Assembly: GCA_900548385.1 (NCBI GenBank)
Contig: URKJ01000004.1
Coordinates: 62,001 to 126,000 of the forward strand
Length of the DNA stretch: 64,000 bases
From: an uncultured bacterium
GTDB lineage: Bacteria; Verrucomicrobiota; Lentisphaeria; Victivallales; UBA1829
Reading direction: 5' to 3'
Part shown: piece by piece, positions 1-8,949 of the stretch
Layout: each line of letters opens with the position of its first letter
Position numbering within the stretch: the first letter of the stretch is position 1
Notes under the pieces: model-generated
Told to the model about the DNA's origin: nothing
Databases searched by the model: none
The model's input: the letters and a program-made list of their open reading frames with translations, nothing else
Made by a program: the position numbers and the translations under genes

Positions 1-345
1 CGGCGGATGGGAGAGCACGAGGAGTCCGCGGATCGGGCGGACTTCCGCGGTCAGTGTGCGCCAGATCGGTTCCATGCGGAGCCCGCGCCGTTCGAGTTCC
101 TGAAAGACGGCGTTGAAGACCCCGGTGTAATAGCCGTTTGCATCGCCGGGTCGGTACCCGATCAGCACGCCGACGCTCCATCGTCCGGTTGCCGACCGCA
201 TGTCGTAGCCGAGTTCCCGTGCGGCGGCAAGAACTTTGCGCCGGGTATCGCTGCTGATCCGGGGATCGGAAGTCATGACGCGCGAAACGGTGGACTGTGA
301 AACGTTTGCCATCCGTGCAACATCCCGTTCATTGACCAGTTTCAC
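1..345 (-). CDS. LacI-family transcriptional regulator, N-terminal part (runs off window)
   Basis: The reverse strand reads from a GTG at 345 to the left edge as 115 codons without a stop. It begins VKLVNERDVARMANVSQSTV, the classic LacI helix-turn-helix (residues 5-25). The hinge region with LAAARELGYD follows, then the start of the periplasmic-binding-like sensor domain (VGVLIGYRPG). An ATG start is absent, and the GTG is the only start that keeps the whole HTH. The gene is divergent from the GH5-like hydrolase at 495, so it may control it; that is inference. The C-terminal effector domain lies outside the window, so no ligand can be proposed. Confidence 0.88.
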   Translation of the reverse strand, partial: MKLVNERDVARMANVSQSTVSRVMTSDPRISSDTRRKVLAAARELGYDMRSATGRWSVGVLIGYRPGDANGYYTGVFNAVFQELERRGLRMEPIWRTLTAEVRPIRGLLVLSHPP

Positions 346-439
346 CGCACTTCTCCCGTTTTTGAATCAATATAATCCGGCATTGCAGTTTTTCAATCTG
401 CTGATGCAAAAATATGCACGGACTTTCCCGTCCCGGGGA

Positions 440-468
440 TTGCTTTTTTCCGGAAATTGCGTTATAAT
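440..468 (+). promoter_or_regulatory. Sigma70-type promoter for the GH5-like gene
   Basis: TTGCTT (440-445), a 17-bp spacer and a perfect TATAAT (463-468). Transcription would begin near 475, which rules out the ATG at 471 as a normal start and supports 495. Confidence 0.7.
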
Positions 469-494
469 TCATGAAAAACGGAGGATTTTACGGT

Positions 495-1850
495 ATGCGG
501 AAACGGATAAGAGTGAGCGGAACGAATCCGCGCTATCTGGAGGACGAGACGGGAAAGACGTATCTTCCCATCGGCTGCAATCTCTGTTTTTTCCGGGATT
601 CGGAACGGGTTCCGGAAGAAACGGTTCTTGAAACGTATCATGAGTGGATGACGGATTTTGCGGCGAACGGCGGCAACTTCATACGGATCTGGCTTGGTGT
701 GCCGTTTTTTGACGTCATGCCGGAGCGGATCGGCGAATACGATGAAAAAGCGGCGGCGCATATCCGTTATGTCGTGGAACTTGCGGAACGTCTCGGTCTC
801 CGCATCAAATTCACGCTGGAACATTTCCGTTCCATTGCGGGGCGGACGGAGACGGAATCTTTTCCCGGTGTGGTCAGGTTCCATAAGCCGCTTTATGCGG
901 GACTCGCTTCGACGATGCGGGAATATCTGAACTCTCCGGAGTGCCGGAAGGCATATCTTGACAAAGCCCGCTATCTTGCGGAACAGGGATTCGGGGAGTC
1001 TCCCGCCGTGATCGCGTGGGAGCTCTGGAACGAGATCAACTGCATCGGCACGATCCGCGATGTCGGTCCGTGGAGCGATTACATGATCGGGGAACTGCAG
1101 AAGATTTTCCCGCGTCAGATGATCGTTCAGAATCTCGGCAGTTTCTCCGGAACGACCGCATATCAGATTTATGATTATCTTGCCGCGGTCCGTGATAACG
1201 GATTTCTGCAGGCGCACCGCTATCTTGATCCCGGAGCGGAAATGGACGTCTGCCGCGGAGCGATGGATGTTCTCTGCGCCGACTGCATCCGGGAATTGCA
1301 CGACCGTAATCCCGCTGTTCCTGCGATCCTTGCGGAAGCCGGAGCCGTGGAAGCCAACCATGCCCGTTATTCCGGACTCTACGACTCGGACCGTGAAGGG
1401 ACATTGCTGCATGATATGCTGTTCGCTCCGTTTTTTGCCGGGAGCGCCGGGTGCGGACAGCCGTGGCATTGGGATCATATCTATCTTTCCCGGTACGGAC
1501 TCTGGTATCATTTCGCGCGGTTCGCAAAAGCGGTGGAGGGGATCGACCCCGTTGCGGAACGGTTTGTCCCGTTCCATACGGAGACGCATCGTCTGCGTGT
1601 GTATGGCCTGCGCGGCAGGACTGTGGATCTGCTTTGGTGCCGGGACAAAAAGAACGACTGGCGGAGCGAACTTGCCGGGCACTGTCCGCCGGAACCGGTG
1701 ACGGGGGAACGCATTCCCGCCGCCGGAGAAGAGTGTTCCTGTTATCTTCCGTGGGAGGACCGGACGGAATCGGCCGTTGTCAATGACGGATGGTGTGTTC
1801 TTCCGGAATTCAAGCGTTCCATCGTCGTAAAATGCCGGAAACTCCGGTGA
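495..1850 (+). CDS. GH5-like (cellulase superfamily) glycoside hydrolase, cytoplasmic
   Basis: A 451-residue TIM-barrel hydrolase of the clan-A/GH5 type. It shows an early NGGNFIRIWLG strand. The candidate acid/base is the Glu of WELWNEIN (about residue 180) and the candidate nucleophile is the Glu of AILAEAGA (about residue 280). There is no signal peptide, so it probably acts on imported oligosaccharides. ATG 495 is chosen over ATG 471 because GGAGG (480-484) sits at proper spacing and because the promoter's start site falls after 471. It is divergent from the LacI-type regulator. Substrate cannot be told from sequence; mannan- or glucan-derived oligosaccharides are typical for such proteins. 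Confidence 0.75.
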   Translation: MRKRIRVSGTNPRYLEDETGKTYLPIGCNLCFFRDSERVPEETVLETYHEWMTDFAANGGNFIRIWLGVPFFDVMPERIGEYDEKAAAHIRYVVELAERLGLRIKFTLEHFRSIAGRTETESFPGVVRFHKPLYAGLASTMREYLNSPECRKAYLDKARYLAEQGFGESPAVIAWELWNEINCIGTIRDVGPWSDYMIGELQKIFPRQMIVQNLGSFSGTTAYQIYDYLAAVRDNGFLQAHRYLDPGAEMDVCRGAMDVLCADCIRELHDRNPAVPAILAEAGAVEANHARYSGLYDSDREGTLLHDMLFAPFFAGSAGCGQPWHWDHIYLSRYGLWYHFARFAKAVEGIDPVAERFVPFHTETHRLRVYGLRGRTVDLLWCRDKKNDWRSELAGHCPPEPVTGERIPAAGEECSCYLPWEDRTESAVVNDGWCVLPEFKRSIVVKCRKLR

Positions 1851-1925
1851 ATGTTCAATATGGCAATTCCTGATCGGGAAAAAGAGGAAACGGACAAAAA
1901 GGGATTTCCCATTTGTAAAATGTAA

Positions 1926-1962
1926 TAAAGTCCTCAAGATATTATACGTCTTGAGGACTTTA
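1926..1962. terminator. Bidirectional intrinsic terminator between convergent genes
   Basis: A perfect 14-bp stem (1926-1939 with 1949-1962; AAAGTCCTCAAGA on the left arm) around a 9-nt loop. A-rich and T-rich ends serve both strands. It lies between the GH5-like gene and the convergent oxidoreductase gene. Confidence 0.85.
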
Positions 1963-2018
1963 TCAACAGTTCGGGAACGCCGCTGATCCGGCGTTCCCGG
2001 TTGGTTGTTATGGACCGG

Positions 2019-3086
2019 TCAGAGTTTGGATTTGAACCGTTTGATCGGTTCGAATCCGCTTTTCCGGAATGCTTCCTCCGTGATACGGACCGTTTCGAGT
2101 CCCTCTTCCAGTTTGATGGGGGAGGGAATGCCTTTGGTGACTTCGTTGTACAGATAGGTCCAGAGGACGGATTGATGAATGTCCGGACACTGGTATTCCG
2201 CATTGACGAAATAGAGTGTTTCATCAAAGTTGCCGTACCGCTTCGGCGGATTCTCCGGATGCGGTTTCAGGTCTTTCAACTCCACGGAGGGATCAATATA
2301 GCGGGCGGTCAGTTTTCCCTCGTTGTAAACGATCGTTCCGCGGGAGCCGATGATTTCCATTTCACGCCCCGGCATGGTGTTGGCTCCGGTGACTTCAATA
2401 TCCGCAAGGCGTCCGTTTTCCGCTTTGAGAAGGATTTTGAACAGGTCGTCGCCGTCGCCGATGGAGACGACGCGGCGGACGTCCGCCCAAAGGTCCACGA
2501 CAGGGGAGTCGAGCAGCCGGAGAGCCTGGTCGATGAGATGCGGTCCCCAGTTGGAAAGCAGACCGCCGTAGTAATCGGTCATGGTCATCCAGTCGTTGCG
2601 GCGGCAGAATCCGACGCTGCGGTAGAGCTTGATGTACTGGACTTCGCCGATCAGTCCTGAATTTATCAGTTCGCGGACCTTGACAAACGGCGCTTCAAAA
2701 CGGCGGTTGTGCCGGAGAAAGAGCTTGTGCGGATGCCGTTTCGCCACTTCCAGCATTGCTTCCATTTCGGCGACGCTGGTTGCGACCGGTTTTTCAACGA
2801 CTGCGATCTTTCCCGCTTCCAGAATTTTGATCGCCATCGGAACGTGGTCCGGGTGGCGGACCGCAATGGTCACCATGTCGAGACCGGGATGCTGAAGCAT
2901 TTCTTCGAGCGAGTTGTATTTCGCCGCGTTTTTCAGCTGTTCCGGGAGATCTTTCGTGAGACGTTCGGGATCGTTGTCCGCACAGGCGACAAGTTCGAAT
3001 TTATCGGGCATTCCGCCGATTTCCGATGCGTGATTGCCGCCGATGCGTCCGATTCCGACAATTCCGACTTTCAGTTTTTCCGCCAT
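2019..3086 (-). CDS. Gfo/Idh/MocA-family NAD(P)-dependent oxidoreductase
   Basis: 355 residues. The N-terminal Rossmann fold has VGIVGIGRIGGNH (residues 7-19), followed by the family's EKPVATS motif near residue 97 and the C-terminal GPHLIDQA motif near residue 188, whose His is the usual catalytic residue. RBS GGAAGGA precedes the ATG. It is third in a minus-strand operon after a TIM-barrel isomerase (3909-4676) and a ThuA-like protein (3104-3895), with a 17-nt gap to the latter. This trio is common in sugar or sugar-acid catabolism, where the enzyme oxidises a carbon of a sugar ring. The precise substrate is not visible. Confidence 0.9.
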   Translation of the reverse strand: MAEKLKVGIVGIGRIGGNHASEIGGMPDKFELVACADNDPERLTKDLPEQLKNAAKYNSLEEMLQHPGLDMVTIAVRHPDHVPMAIKILEAGKIAVVEKPVATSVAEMEAMLEVAKRHPHKLFLRHNRRFEAPFVKVRELINSGLIGEVQYIKLYRSVGFCRRNDWMTMTDYYGGLLSNWGPHLIDQALRLLDSPVVDLWADVRRVVSIGDGDDLFKILLKAENGRLADIEVTGANTMPGREMEIIGSRGTIVYNEGKLTARYIDPSVELKDLKPHPENPPKRYGNFDETLYFVNAEYQCPDIHQSVLWTYLYNEVTKGIPSPIKLEEGLETVRITEEAFRKSGFEPIKRFKSKL

Positions 3087-3103
3087 GATTCCATATCCTT
3101 CCG

Positions 3104-3895
3104 TTATTGAATCTTGTGAATTTCCGAGGTGTCGAGCGCCTGCATCGGGTTTTCCGATACGATCGTTTCCGGCGCTTCCGGCTGAGGGGTGACGCGGTCT
3201 TCCAGAACGCCGTTCACAGGTGCCGCCCAGCGGATCGCGTTGGCAAGGACTTTCTGGATATTGGCGTCGTGGTAAATCGGGTAGGTTTCGTGTCCGGGCG
3301 AGAAATAGAAGATTTTCCCGTAGTCGCGCTGGAACGCGACGCCGCTGCGGAAGACGTTCCCGCCTTCATACCAGGACATGAATACAATTTTTCCGTCGTC
3401 GGGAATATCGAAACGTTCGCCGTACATTTCCGAGTGGGGAACGACGAAGGTTTCCGGCAGCCCCTGTGCGACCGGATGAGTCGGATCGACAACCCAGAGA
3501 CGTTCTTTTTCGCCCACCTCACGCCAGCGCAGACGGCATGCGGTTCCCATCATGCGGCGGAAGATCTTGGACATGTGACCGGAGTGCAGAACGATCAGCC
3601 CCATTCCGTGCAGAACACGGTACTGAATGCGGTCCACCAGAGAATCTTCAACCTGCCCATGCGCGCAGTGTCCCCACCAGACGAGCACATCGGTGTCGTT
3701 GAGCAGGGGGTCGGGAAGCCCCTGTTCAGGCATGTCGAGAGAGACGGCGCGCAGTTCGAGGTCATCCGCCTGAAGAGCAGTTTTCAGGCAGTTGTGGATG
3801 CCGTCCGGATAAATCTGCCGGACGTAATCGCCGAGTTTGCCTTCGCTCCGTTCATGAACGAACTCATTCCAGATGGTTACTTTGATCTTTTTCAT
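3104..3895 (-). CDS. ThuA-like domain protein (trehalose-utilisation type)
   Basis: 263 residues of the ThuA family, a class I glutamine-amidotransferase-like fold. Visible features are DTDVLVWWGHCAHG (about residues 67-80), GLIVLHSGHMSKIF with the family's conserved His, and the C-terminal FYFSPGHETYPIY block typical of ThuA. The family often accompanies Gfo/Idh/MocA oxidoreductases and is thought to assist sugar oxidation or isomerisation, but its chemistry is not settled. There are 13 nt between the upstream isomerase gene and this start, so cotranscription is likely. Confidence 0.88.
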   Translation of the reverse strand: MKKIKVTIWNEFVHERSEGKLGDYVRQIYPDGIHNCLKTALQADDLELRAVSLDMPEQGLPDPLLNDTDVLVWWGHCAHGQVEDSLVDRIQYRVLHGMGLIVLHSGHMSKIFRRMMGTACRLRWREVGEKERLWVVDPTHPVAQGLPETFVVPHSEMYGERFDIPDDGKIVFMSWYEGGNVFRSGVAFQRDYGKIFYFSPGHETYPIYHDANIQKVLANAIRWAAPVNGVLEDRVTPQPEAPETIVSENPMQALDTSEIHKIQ

Positions 3896-3908
3896 GACAG
3901 TGTCTTCC

Positions 3909-4676
3909 TTATCTGATGTAATTGTTCAGCAGAAACTCCGCGCTCCGGCGGAACGATTCAAACGGATCGGGACAGTTGCCGTCATGTTCGACGACGTAGT
4001 ATTTGACTCCGCACTGTTCCGCGGCGGCGAGGATGTTGCTCCAGTCGAGACCGCCGTCGCCGATGGGGCGCATGACGATGTCGTTGCCCGGAACGATGCC
4101 GTAGTCCTTGATATGGAGAACGTCGGTTTTACCGGGGAAACGGAGAATCCAGCGTTCGGGATTGCCGCCACCGCGCTGTACCCAGAACGTATCGAGCTCC
4201 GCCTGAATATCGGGTGCATTGGCATAGATGAGGTCAAGCATGCTTTTGCCGTTGAAACGCTGGAATTCGTGGCTGTGGTTGTGATAGGAAAGGGTGACAC
4301 CGTACTTGCGCATGACAAGTGCCGCTTCGTTGATCTTTTTTGCCAGAGCGACAACTTCCTCTTCCGAGGCGGGGAATGTGTACGGGGGCAACGGAACGGC
4401 GCAATGGGGACAGCCGAGTTCCCGGAGCCGTGTGGCGACTGCGTCCGGCGTTTCCAGAATCTTATTTGCCGGGTCGTGGCTGGAACAGGGATTGAGCCCG
4501 TTTTCCTTGAGAATACCGGCGAGTTCGGCGTTCGGCATGGGGCAGATGGAGCTTGAAAGCTGGACTGCTTCGTAGCCCATGTCTCTGATTTTTTTCAACG
4601 TGGTCCGGACGTCTTCCGGAGTTTTGATGAATTCGCGGAAGCTGAAAAGCTGTGCGCCGAGTTGAGACTGTTTCAT
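3909..4676 (-). CDS. Sugar phosphate isomerase/epimerase, xylose-isomerase-like TIM barrel
   Basis: 255 residues starting MKQSQLGAQLFSFREF. AAGGAAA precedes this ATG at good spacing, so the longer reading from 4754 is rejected. AP-endonuclease-2-type TIM-barrel motifs are visible: YEAVQLSS, SYHNHSHEF (metal His), AELDTFWVQRGG, HIKDYG and VVEHDGN. These supply the Glu/Asp/His metal ligands of the family. It is the first gene of the three-gene catabolic operon. It probably isomerises or epimerises a keto-sugar produced or used by the neighbouring oxidoreductase; the substrate is unknown. Confidence 0.87.
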   Translation of the reverse strand: MKQSQLGAQLFSFREFIKTPEDVRTTLKKIRDMGYEAVQLSSSICPMPNAELAGILKENGLNPCSSHDPANKILETPDAVATRLRELGCPHCAVPLPPYTFPASEEEVVALAKKINEAALVMRKYGVTLSYHNHSHEFQRFNGKSMLDLIYANAPDIQAELDTFWVQRGGGNPERWILRFPGKTDVLHIKDYGIVPGNDIVMRPIGDGGLDWSNILAAAEQCGVKYYVVEHDGNCPDPFESFRRSAEFLLNNYIR

Positions 4677-4913
4677 TTCGGTTTTCCTTTTTTGATTGTT
4701 CCGGTGTTGTTCCGGTGTATGGGAAGAAATATATACCCGGAACCGGAAAATCAAATATAGGAATCAAACAACTTTATGCACAAAACGAACATGCGGGAGG
4801 TCTCTGCAAAATTTTTATGCGGCAGGAATCATGAACAAAATTTAATTTGCCGGCAACGCTCAGCTGAATATCGGGAGTTAAATTTTCTGTAAAATGCTGA
4901 TGAGGACCACAAG

Positions 4914-6344
4914 ATGTATGAAAGAAGAAATCGCCGTGGAGCCGTAATCCTGCTGGCGGGAGTGGCTCTGTTTGCCCTGTTCGCAGGAATGGGGGTTCGG
5001 GAAATTGAATCGGGGGATGAGACCCGTGTCGCCGGTATTGCCGCAGAAATGTTCCTGAACAGGAACTTTCTTGTTCCGTCGTTGAACGGGGCTCCATTTC
5101 TGGAGTATCCGCCGTTGTATTACTGGATGATTGCCTGTGCTTATTCCCTGTTCGGGATTTGCGACTTCGCCGCGAAATTTCCATCTCTCGTCGCCGCGTT
5201 CGGGATGGTTCTGCTGACTTTTGCCTTTGCCCGAAAGCTGAAATTTTTCATTCCGGAAGCATTTTGTTCCGGAATCGTACTTTTGTTCAGCGCGCAGTTT
5301 TTTGCCGAAAGCCGTACCTGCCGCGTGGATATGCTGTTGGCATTTTTTATTGAATTGAGTCTTTTCGCCTTTTATGCCATGATGAGAGCCGGTGAATTGA
5401 AACATAAATTCGGATACGGGGTGCTTTTTATTGCCGGGCTTGCCGGAGGGATCTATACGAAAGGACTTGTCGGACTCGTTCTGCCCGGAGCCGCGATCGG
5501 CTCCTGGCTGGTCGCGGCGGATTTTTCTGCCCGGAAATTCCGTTGGAAACGCTATGCCGCATTGTTTGCAGGTGTGGTTCTGGCGTTCGGCGCTGCCGGA
5601 ATCTGGTATGGCGCCTTATGGCTCCTGAAAGGATATGCGGTGTTTCATACCGCTTTCTGGGTCAACAACTTTGGACGTTTCACCGGAAGTCAGCCGGACC
5701 ATGCGGGGGCTTTATCCTATTATTTCATAAAACTTCCGTCCCTGTTCCTGCCGTGGCTGCCGGTCCTGCTGTTTGCCCTGACCGCAGGGGCTCGCCGGAT
5801 TTACCGGTCTGAAAACCGGGAACTTCTGTTTCCGGCTCTTGCGGTTCTTGTTCCATTCGGGCTGTTGTGCTGTGCATCCGGGAAACGGATTGTCTATCTG
5901 CTTCCGCTCTACGCTCCTGCCGCTCTTTTGACCGGATGGTGTCTTTGGCATCTGCCGGGTGTGGTGAAACCATACCGGGACATTTTCCTGCGGCGGAGAA
6001 CGGGTATCATATTTCTGCTTGCTGCGACTGTTGCGGTAATCGGCGTCGATATTGCTGCCGCGCTTTATGGAGCCCGGAAAAATTCTCTCCGTCCCCTGTT
6101 TGAGCATTGTGCCGGACTGGAGAAACAGGGAAGAAACTTGTTTCTGGTGAATCCTCTGGAACGGACTCGCGGAGCGGTTTATTTTTATTTGCATCACGGT
6201 CTTCCGGAAAAACGCGTCATATCGGGATTTCCCGGAAAGGGCGAGTGCTGGATTGTACGGCGGAAGCAGAACGGCGGCAATGGACATTGTTATGCCGACC
6301 ATCATTTGCTCCTGGAAGGTTCTGCTTCTCAAAGCGATCAATGA
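4914..6344 (+). CDS. ArnT-like GT39-family membrane glycosyltransferase (1)
   Basis: 476 residues with about ten hydrophobic segments. The ArnT/PMT signature is seen in the first periplasmic loop: EIESGDETRVAGIAAEM near residue 30, where the Asp-Glu pair is catalytic in this family, then FLEYPPLYYW near residue 60. The family moves a sugar from a polyprenyl-phosphate carrier to lipid A, protein or a glycan on the outer side of the inner membrane. RBS GAGGA lies 9 nt before the ATG. It precedes a two-component system and is paired with a second ArnT-like gene at 8950. Acceptor and donor cannot be deduced. Confidence 0.87.
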   Translation: MYERRNRRGAVILLAGVALFALFAGMGVREIESGDETRVAGIAAEMFLNRNFLVPSLNGAPFLEYPPLYYWMIACAYSLFGICDFAAKFPSLVAAFGMVLLTFAFARKLKFFIPEAFCSGIVLLFSAQFFAESRTCRVDMLLAFFIELSLFAFYAMMRAGELKHKFGYGVLFIAGLAGGIYTKGLVGLVLPGAAIGSWLVAADFSARKFRWKRYAALFAGVVLAFGAAGIWYGALWLLKGYAVFHTAFWVNNFGRFTGSQPDHAGALSYYFIKLPSLFLPWLPVLLFALTAGARRIYRSENRELLFPALAVLVPFGLLCCASGKRIVYLLPLYAPAALLTGWCLWHLPGVVKPYRDIFLRRRTGIIFLLAATVAVIGVDIAAALYGARKNSLRPLFEHCAGLEKQGRNLFLVNPLERTRGAVYFYLHHGLPEKRVISGFPGKGECWIVRRKQNGGNGHCYADHHLLLEGSASQSDQ

Positions 6345-6466
6345 AATATTTTTGCAAAGAATAATCCGGAATTTGTTTGAATTCGGTTAATTGTGATATG
6401 TATTGATAGAAAAAAGCATGTTTCCGTGTTATAGTATTGTGTTATTATTGATGGAAGGGGGATTTG

Positions 6467-7135
6467 ATGAGAATTTTAATTATTGAAGACGACCGGCAGA
6501 CCGCGGAATTCATTGCGGGAGGGTTGCAGGACGCCGGATTCCGCACTTGCTGCGCATCGGATGGACTGGATGGGCTGCTGAAGGCAAAGTCAGAATCCTT
6601 TGATCTTGCCGTGGTGGATATTATGCTTCCCAAACTCGATGGACTTTCCGTTATTGACGGGATCCGGGCGGCAAAAAATAATATGCCCGTTATTGTGCTG
6701 AGCGCCAAGGATTCGGTAGACAGTAAAATCAGCGGACTGGAAAGAGGCGGGGATGATTATCTGGCGAAACCGTTTTCTTTCGCGGAGCTTCTTGCCCGGA
6801 TTCAAGCGCTGCTGCGCCGGGCTTCCCTTGCTTCGGAACCGACCGTACTTGCAGTCGGAGATCTGGAAATGGACCTGCTGCGCCGGACCGTGACCCGTGC
6901 AGGGCAGGCGATCAATCTTCAGCCGCTCGAATTTCAGCTTCTTGAGTATCTGGTGCGCAATCATGGACGGGTTGTCTCGAAAACCACGATTCTGGAACGT
7001 GTATGGGAATATCACTTCGACTCGCAAAGCAATATCGTGGAGGCTGGAATTTTCCGTTTGCGTGATAAGATCGACAAGCCGTTTGAAAAGAAGATGATCC
7101 GGACTGTCCGGGGTTTTGGTTATGTTCTGGAGTAG
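6467..7135 (+). CDS. OmpR/PhoB-family response regulator
   Basis: 222 residues. The receiver domain has MRILIIEDD at its start (acidic pocket), the phospho-acceptor Asp in VVDIMLP near residue 50, and the conserved Lys in DDYLAKPF near residue 100. The C-terminal winged helix ends with TVRGFGYVLE, the OmpR-type signature. ATG 6467 follows a GGAAGGGGGA RBS and is preferred over the upstream TTG. Its 3' end overlaps the sensor kinase by 14 nt, so the two are translationally coupled. Confidence 0.95.
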   Translation: MRILIIEDDRQTAEFIAGGLQDAGFRTCCASDGLDGLLKAKSESFDLAVVDIMLPKLDGLSVIDGIRAAKNNMPVIVLSAKDSVDSKISGLERGGDDYLAKPFSFAELLARIQALLRRASLASEPTVLAVGDLEMDLLRRTVTRAGQAINLQPLEFQLLEYLVRNHGRVVSKTTILERVWEYHFDSQSNIVEAGIFRLRDKIDKPFEKKMIRTVRGFGYVLE

Positions 7136-8747
7136 GTATCGGCTGTTTCATTCCTTGAAAGCGCAGACGGCGGTTCTTTACGGCGGGCTGCTGACTCTTT
7201 CCTTTGCCGTTGTTTTCGGGATCGTATGTCTCTATTTGTACATTGGAAATCAGGAGAGTGCGGATCGTCGGCTGAACGGGATTTTCTGTGAATGTGAATA
7301 TGAATATCTTACCGGAAAGGAGTTTGCTCCTGATCAGCTTCCGGTGCAGAAGGTCAGAAAAATCCCGAAAGCGGTATTTCAGCGGATTGCCGGTGAAATG
7401 GGCGGGTTTCAACTGTTTCTTGCGTTCCGTAAAGTGGATACACAGGCATATACGTTGTTCGGTACTCATGACGGGAACGTCTGGCAGCTCGCAATGAATG
7501 CTGAAACCGGCAGCGTGGAGAAAACAAGGATCGGGCGATCTGACCGCTCTGCCGTTTTTGCTCGGAAATTTACCCGTGAATCCTACGGGGAGGGAAACCG
7601 GATTTATTTTCTGCTGTTTGATAAAAACGGGAAGCTGCTGGCAAGATCCCCGTTTTCTAAAAATGATTTCAGAAGTTTCCGGAACTATCCTTACAACCGG
7701 CAATCCGCACATATTCAGTATTCCAATTTGCAAGGCGCGCGTTGGAGAATCCGGATGGCATACCGGCAGCTTTTGGACGGCAATCTGCTGGTGGTCGGGC
7801 TTAATCAGCATGCGGCGGATGAGAACCTTGAGAAGATTGTCAATGCCTTGCTGGTTACCGGACTGGCGGTTCTTGCCCTGAGTGTTCTGGGCGGATGGTG
7901 GATTGCCTGCCGTATGACCCGCGGCATAGAAAATGTCGGGCGGGCTGCCGCCAGAATTGCGAACGGCGATTATTCCTGTCGTGTCCCCGCCGAGTCGGAA
8001 TGTCTGGAAACCGACCGGTTGATTGCCAGCTTTAATGAAATGACACAGAATACGGAAATGCTGATGCAGGAACTGCGAACCTTTGCCGATGATATTGTTC
8101 ATGATTTACGGACGCCTCTTACCCGGATCATCGGGCGTTCCGAAGTCGCGGCAATGGGACATCCTTCCCGGGAAAAACTATTAACTGTCCTGGGGGACAA
8201 TACGGAAGACTGCCGCAGAATGCAGGCGCTTATCAATCAGATGCTCAATATTGCCAAGACGGAATCCGGCGCAGGGATTCTTCATAAGAAAGCATTCGAT
8301 CTCGGAGCGCTGCTTCAACGTTCCGCCGAGCTTTTCCGGATGTTGGCGGAACAGAAACAACAGACTCTTTCCATTGAGCTTCCGACGGAACCGGTCATTC
8401 TTTATGCGGATCCGGCACGCATTCAGCAGCTGATTGGCAATTTGCTGGACAATGCCGTGAAGTTTACTCCGGAAGGCGGTTCGGTCATGGCTGGGATTTC
8501 TGATACGTCCGGTGAAATTCTCCTCACGGTTTCCGATACCGGCTGCGGCATTTCCAAAGAGGAGTGCGGAAAGGTCTTCAAGCGGTTTTACCGTGCTGAT
8601 ACGAGCCGGAATCTTCCCGGCAATGGTTTGGGACTGGCTATGGTTCAAGCTGTTGCCGTGGCTCACGGCGGATTTGTCGTTCTTGACAGTACTGCCGGAA
8701 AAGGCAGTTCTTTTACCGTTCATTTCCCGAAAAATGCGGAAAGATGA
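7122..8747 (+). CDS. Membrane sensor histidine kinase (EnvZ/PmrB type)
   Basis: 541 residues. There is a first membrane helix (about residues 15-40), a sensor region of about 200 residues outside the membrane, and a second helix (about residues 245-265). A HAMP segment follows, then the H-box DIVHDLRTPLTR (about residue 325), N-box GNLLDNAVKFTP, G1 DTGCGIS and G2 GNGLGLAMV. Cognate partner of the upstream response regulator, with overlapping reading frames. Its position between two ArnT-like transferases resembles the PmrAB-ArnT logic of envelope remodelling in proteobacteria; that link is inference. Confidence 0.93.
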   Translation: MFWSRYRLFHSLKAQTAVLYGGLLTLSFAVVFGIVCLYLYIGNQESADRRLNGIFCECEYEYLTGKEFAPDQLPVQKVRKIPKAVFQRIAGEMGGFQLFLAFRKVDTQAYTLFGTHDGNVWQLAMNAETGSVEKTRIGRSDRSAVFARKFTRESYGEGNRIYFLLFDKNGKLLARSPFSKNDFRSFRNYPYNRQSAHIQYSNLQGARWRIRMAYRQLLDGNLLVVGLNQHAADENLEKIVNALLVTGLAVLALSVLGGWWIACRMTRGIENVGRAAARIANGDYSCRVPAESECLETDRLIASFNEMTQNTEMLMQELRTFADDIVHDLRTPLTRIIGRSEVAAMGHPSREKLLTVLGDNTEDCRRMQALINQMLNIAKTESGAGILHKKAFDLGALLQRSAELFRMLAEQKQQTLSIELPTEPVILYADPARIQQLIGNLLDNAVKFTPEGGSVMAGISDTSGEILLTVSDTGCGISKEECGKVFKRFYRADTSRNLPGNGLGLAMVQAVAVAHGGFVVLDSTAGKGSSFTVHFPKNAER

Positions 8748-8949
8748 ACGTGTTTTAATTTTTTTATCATATTCCCATAAGATACCGCTTCTATATTGAC
8801 GGATGAAAGCGGAATTCCGTTTTTTAAGATTCATCCATCAAAGTAAGGAGCAGGGTTATGAAGATGTTCTGTTTTGAATGATAGAAACCTCTTTCGCGGT
8901 CTATTGACTGGAAGCAAATGAAATCCATCACATTTTGGGAATTTCCTGT

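Noticed and set aside
462..1937. 491-codon minus-strand frame opposite the GH5-like gene
   Set aside because: No motifs or RBS; it would read through the bidirectional terminator.
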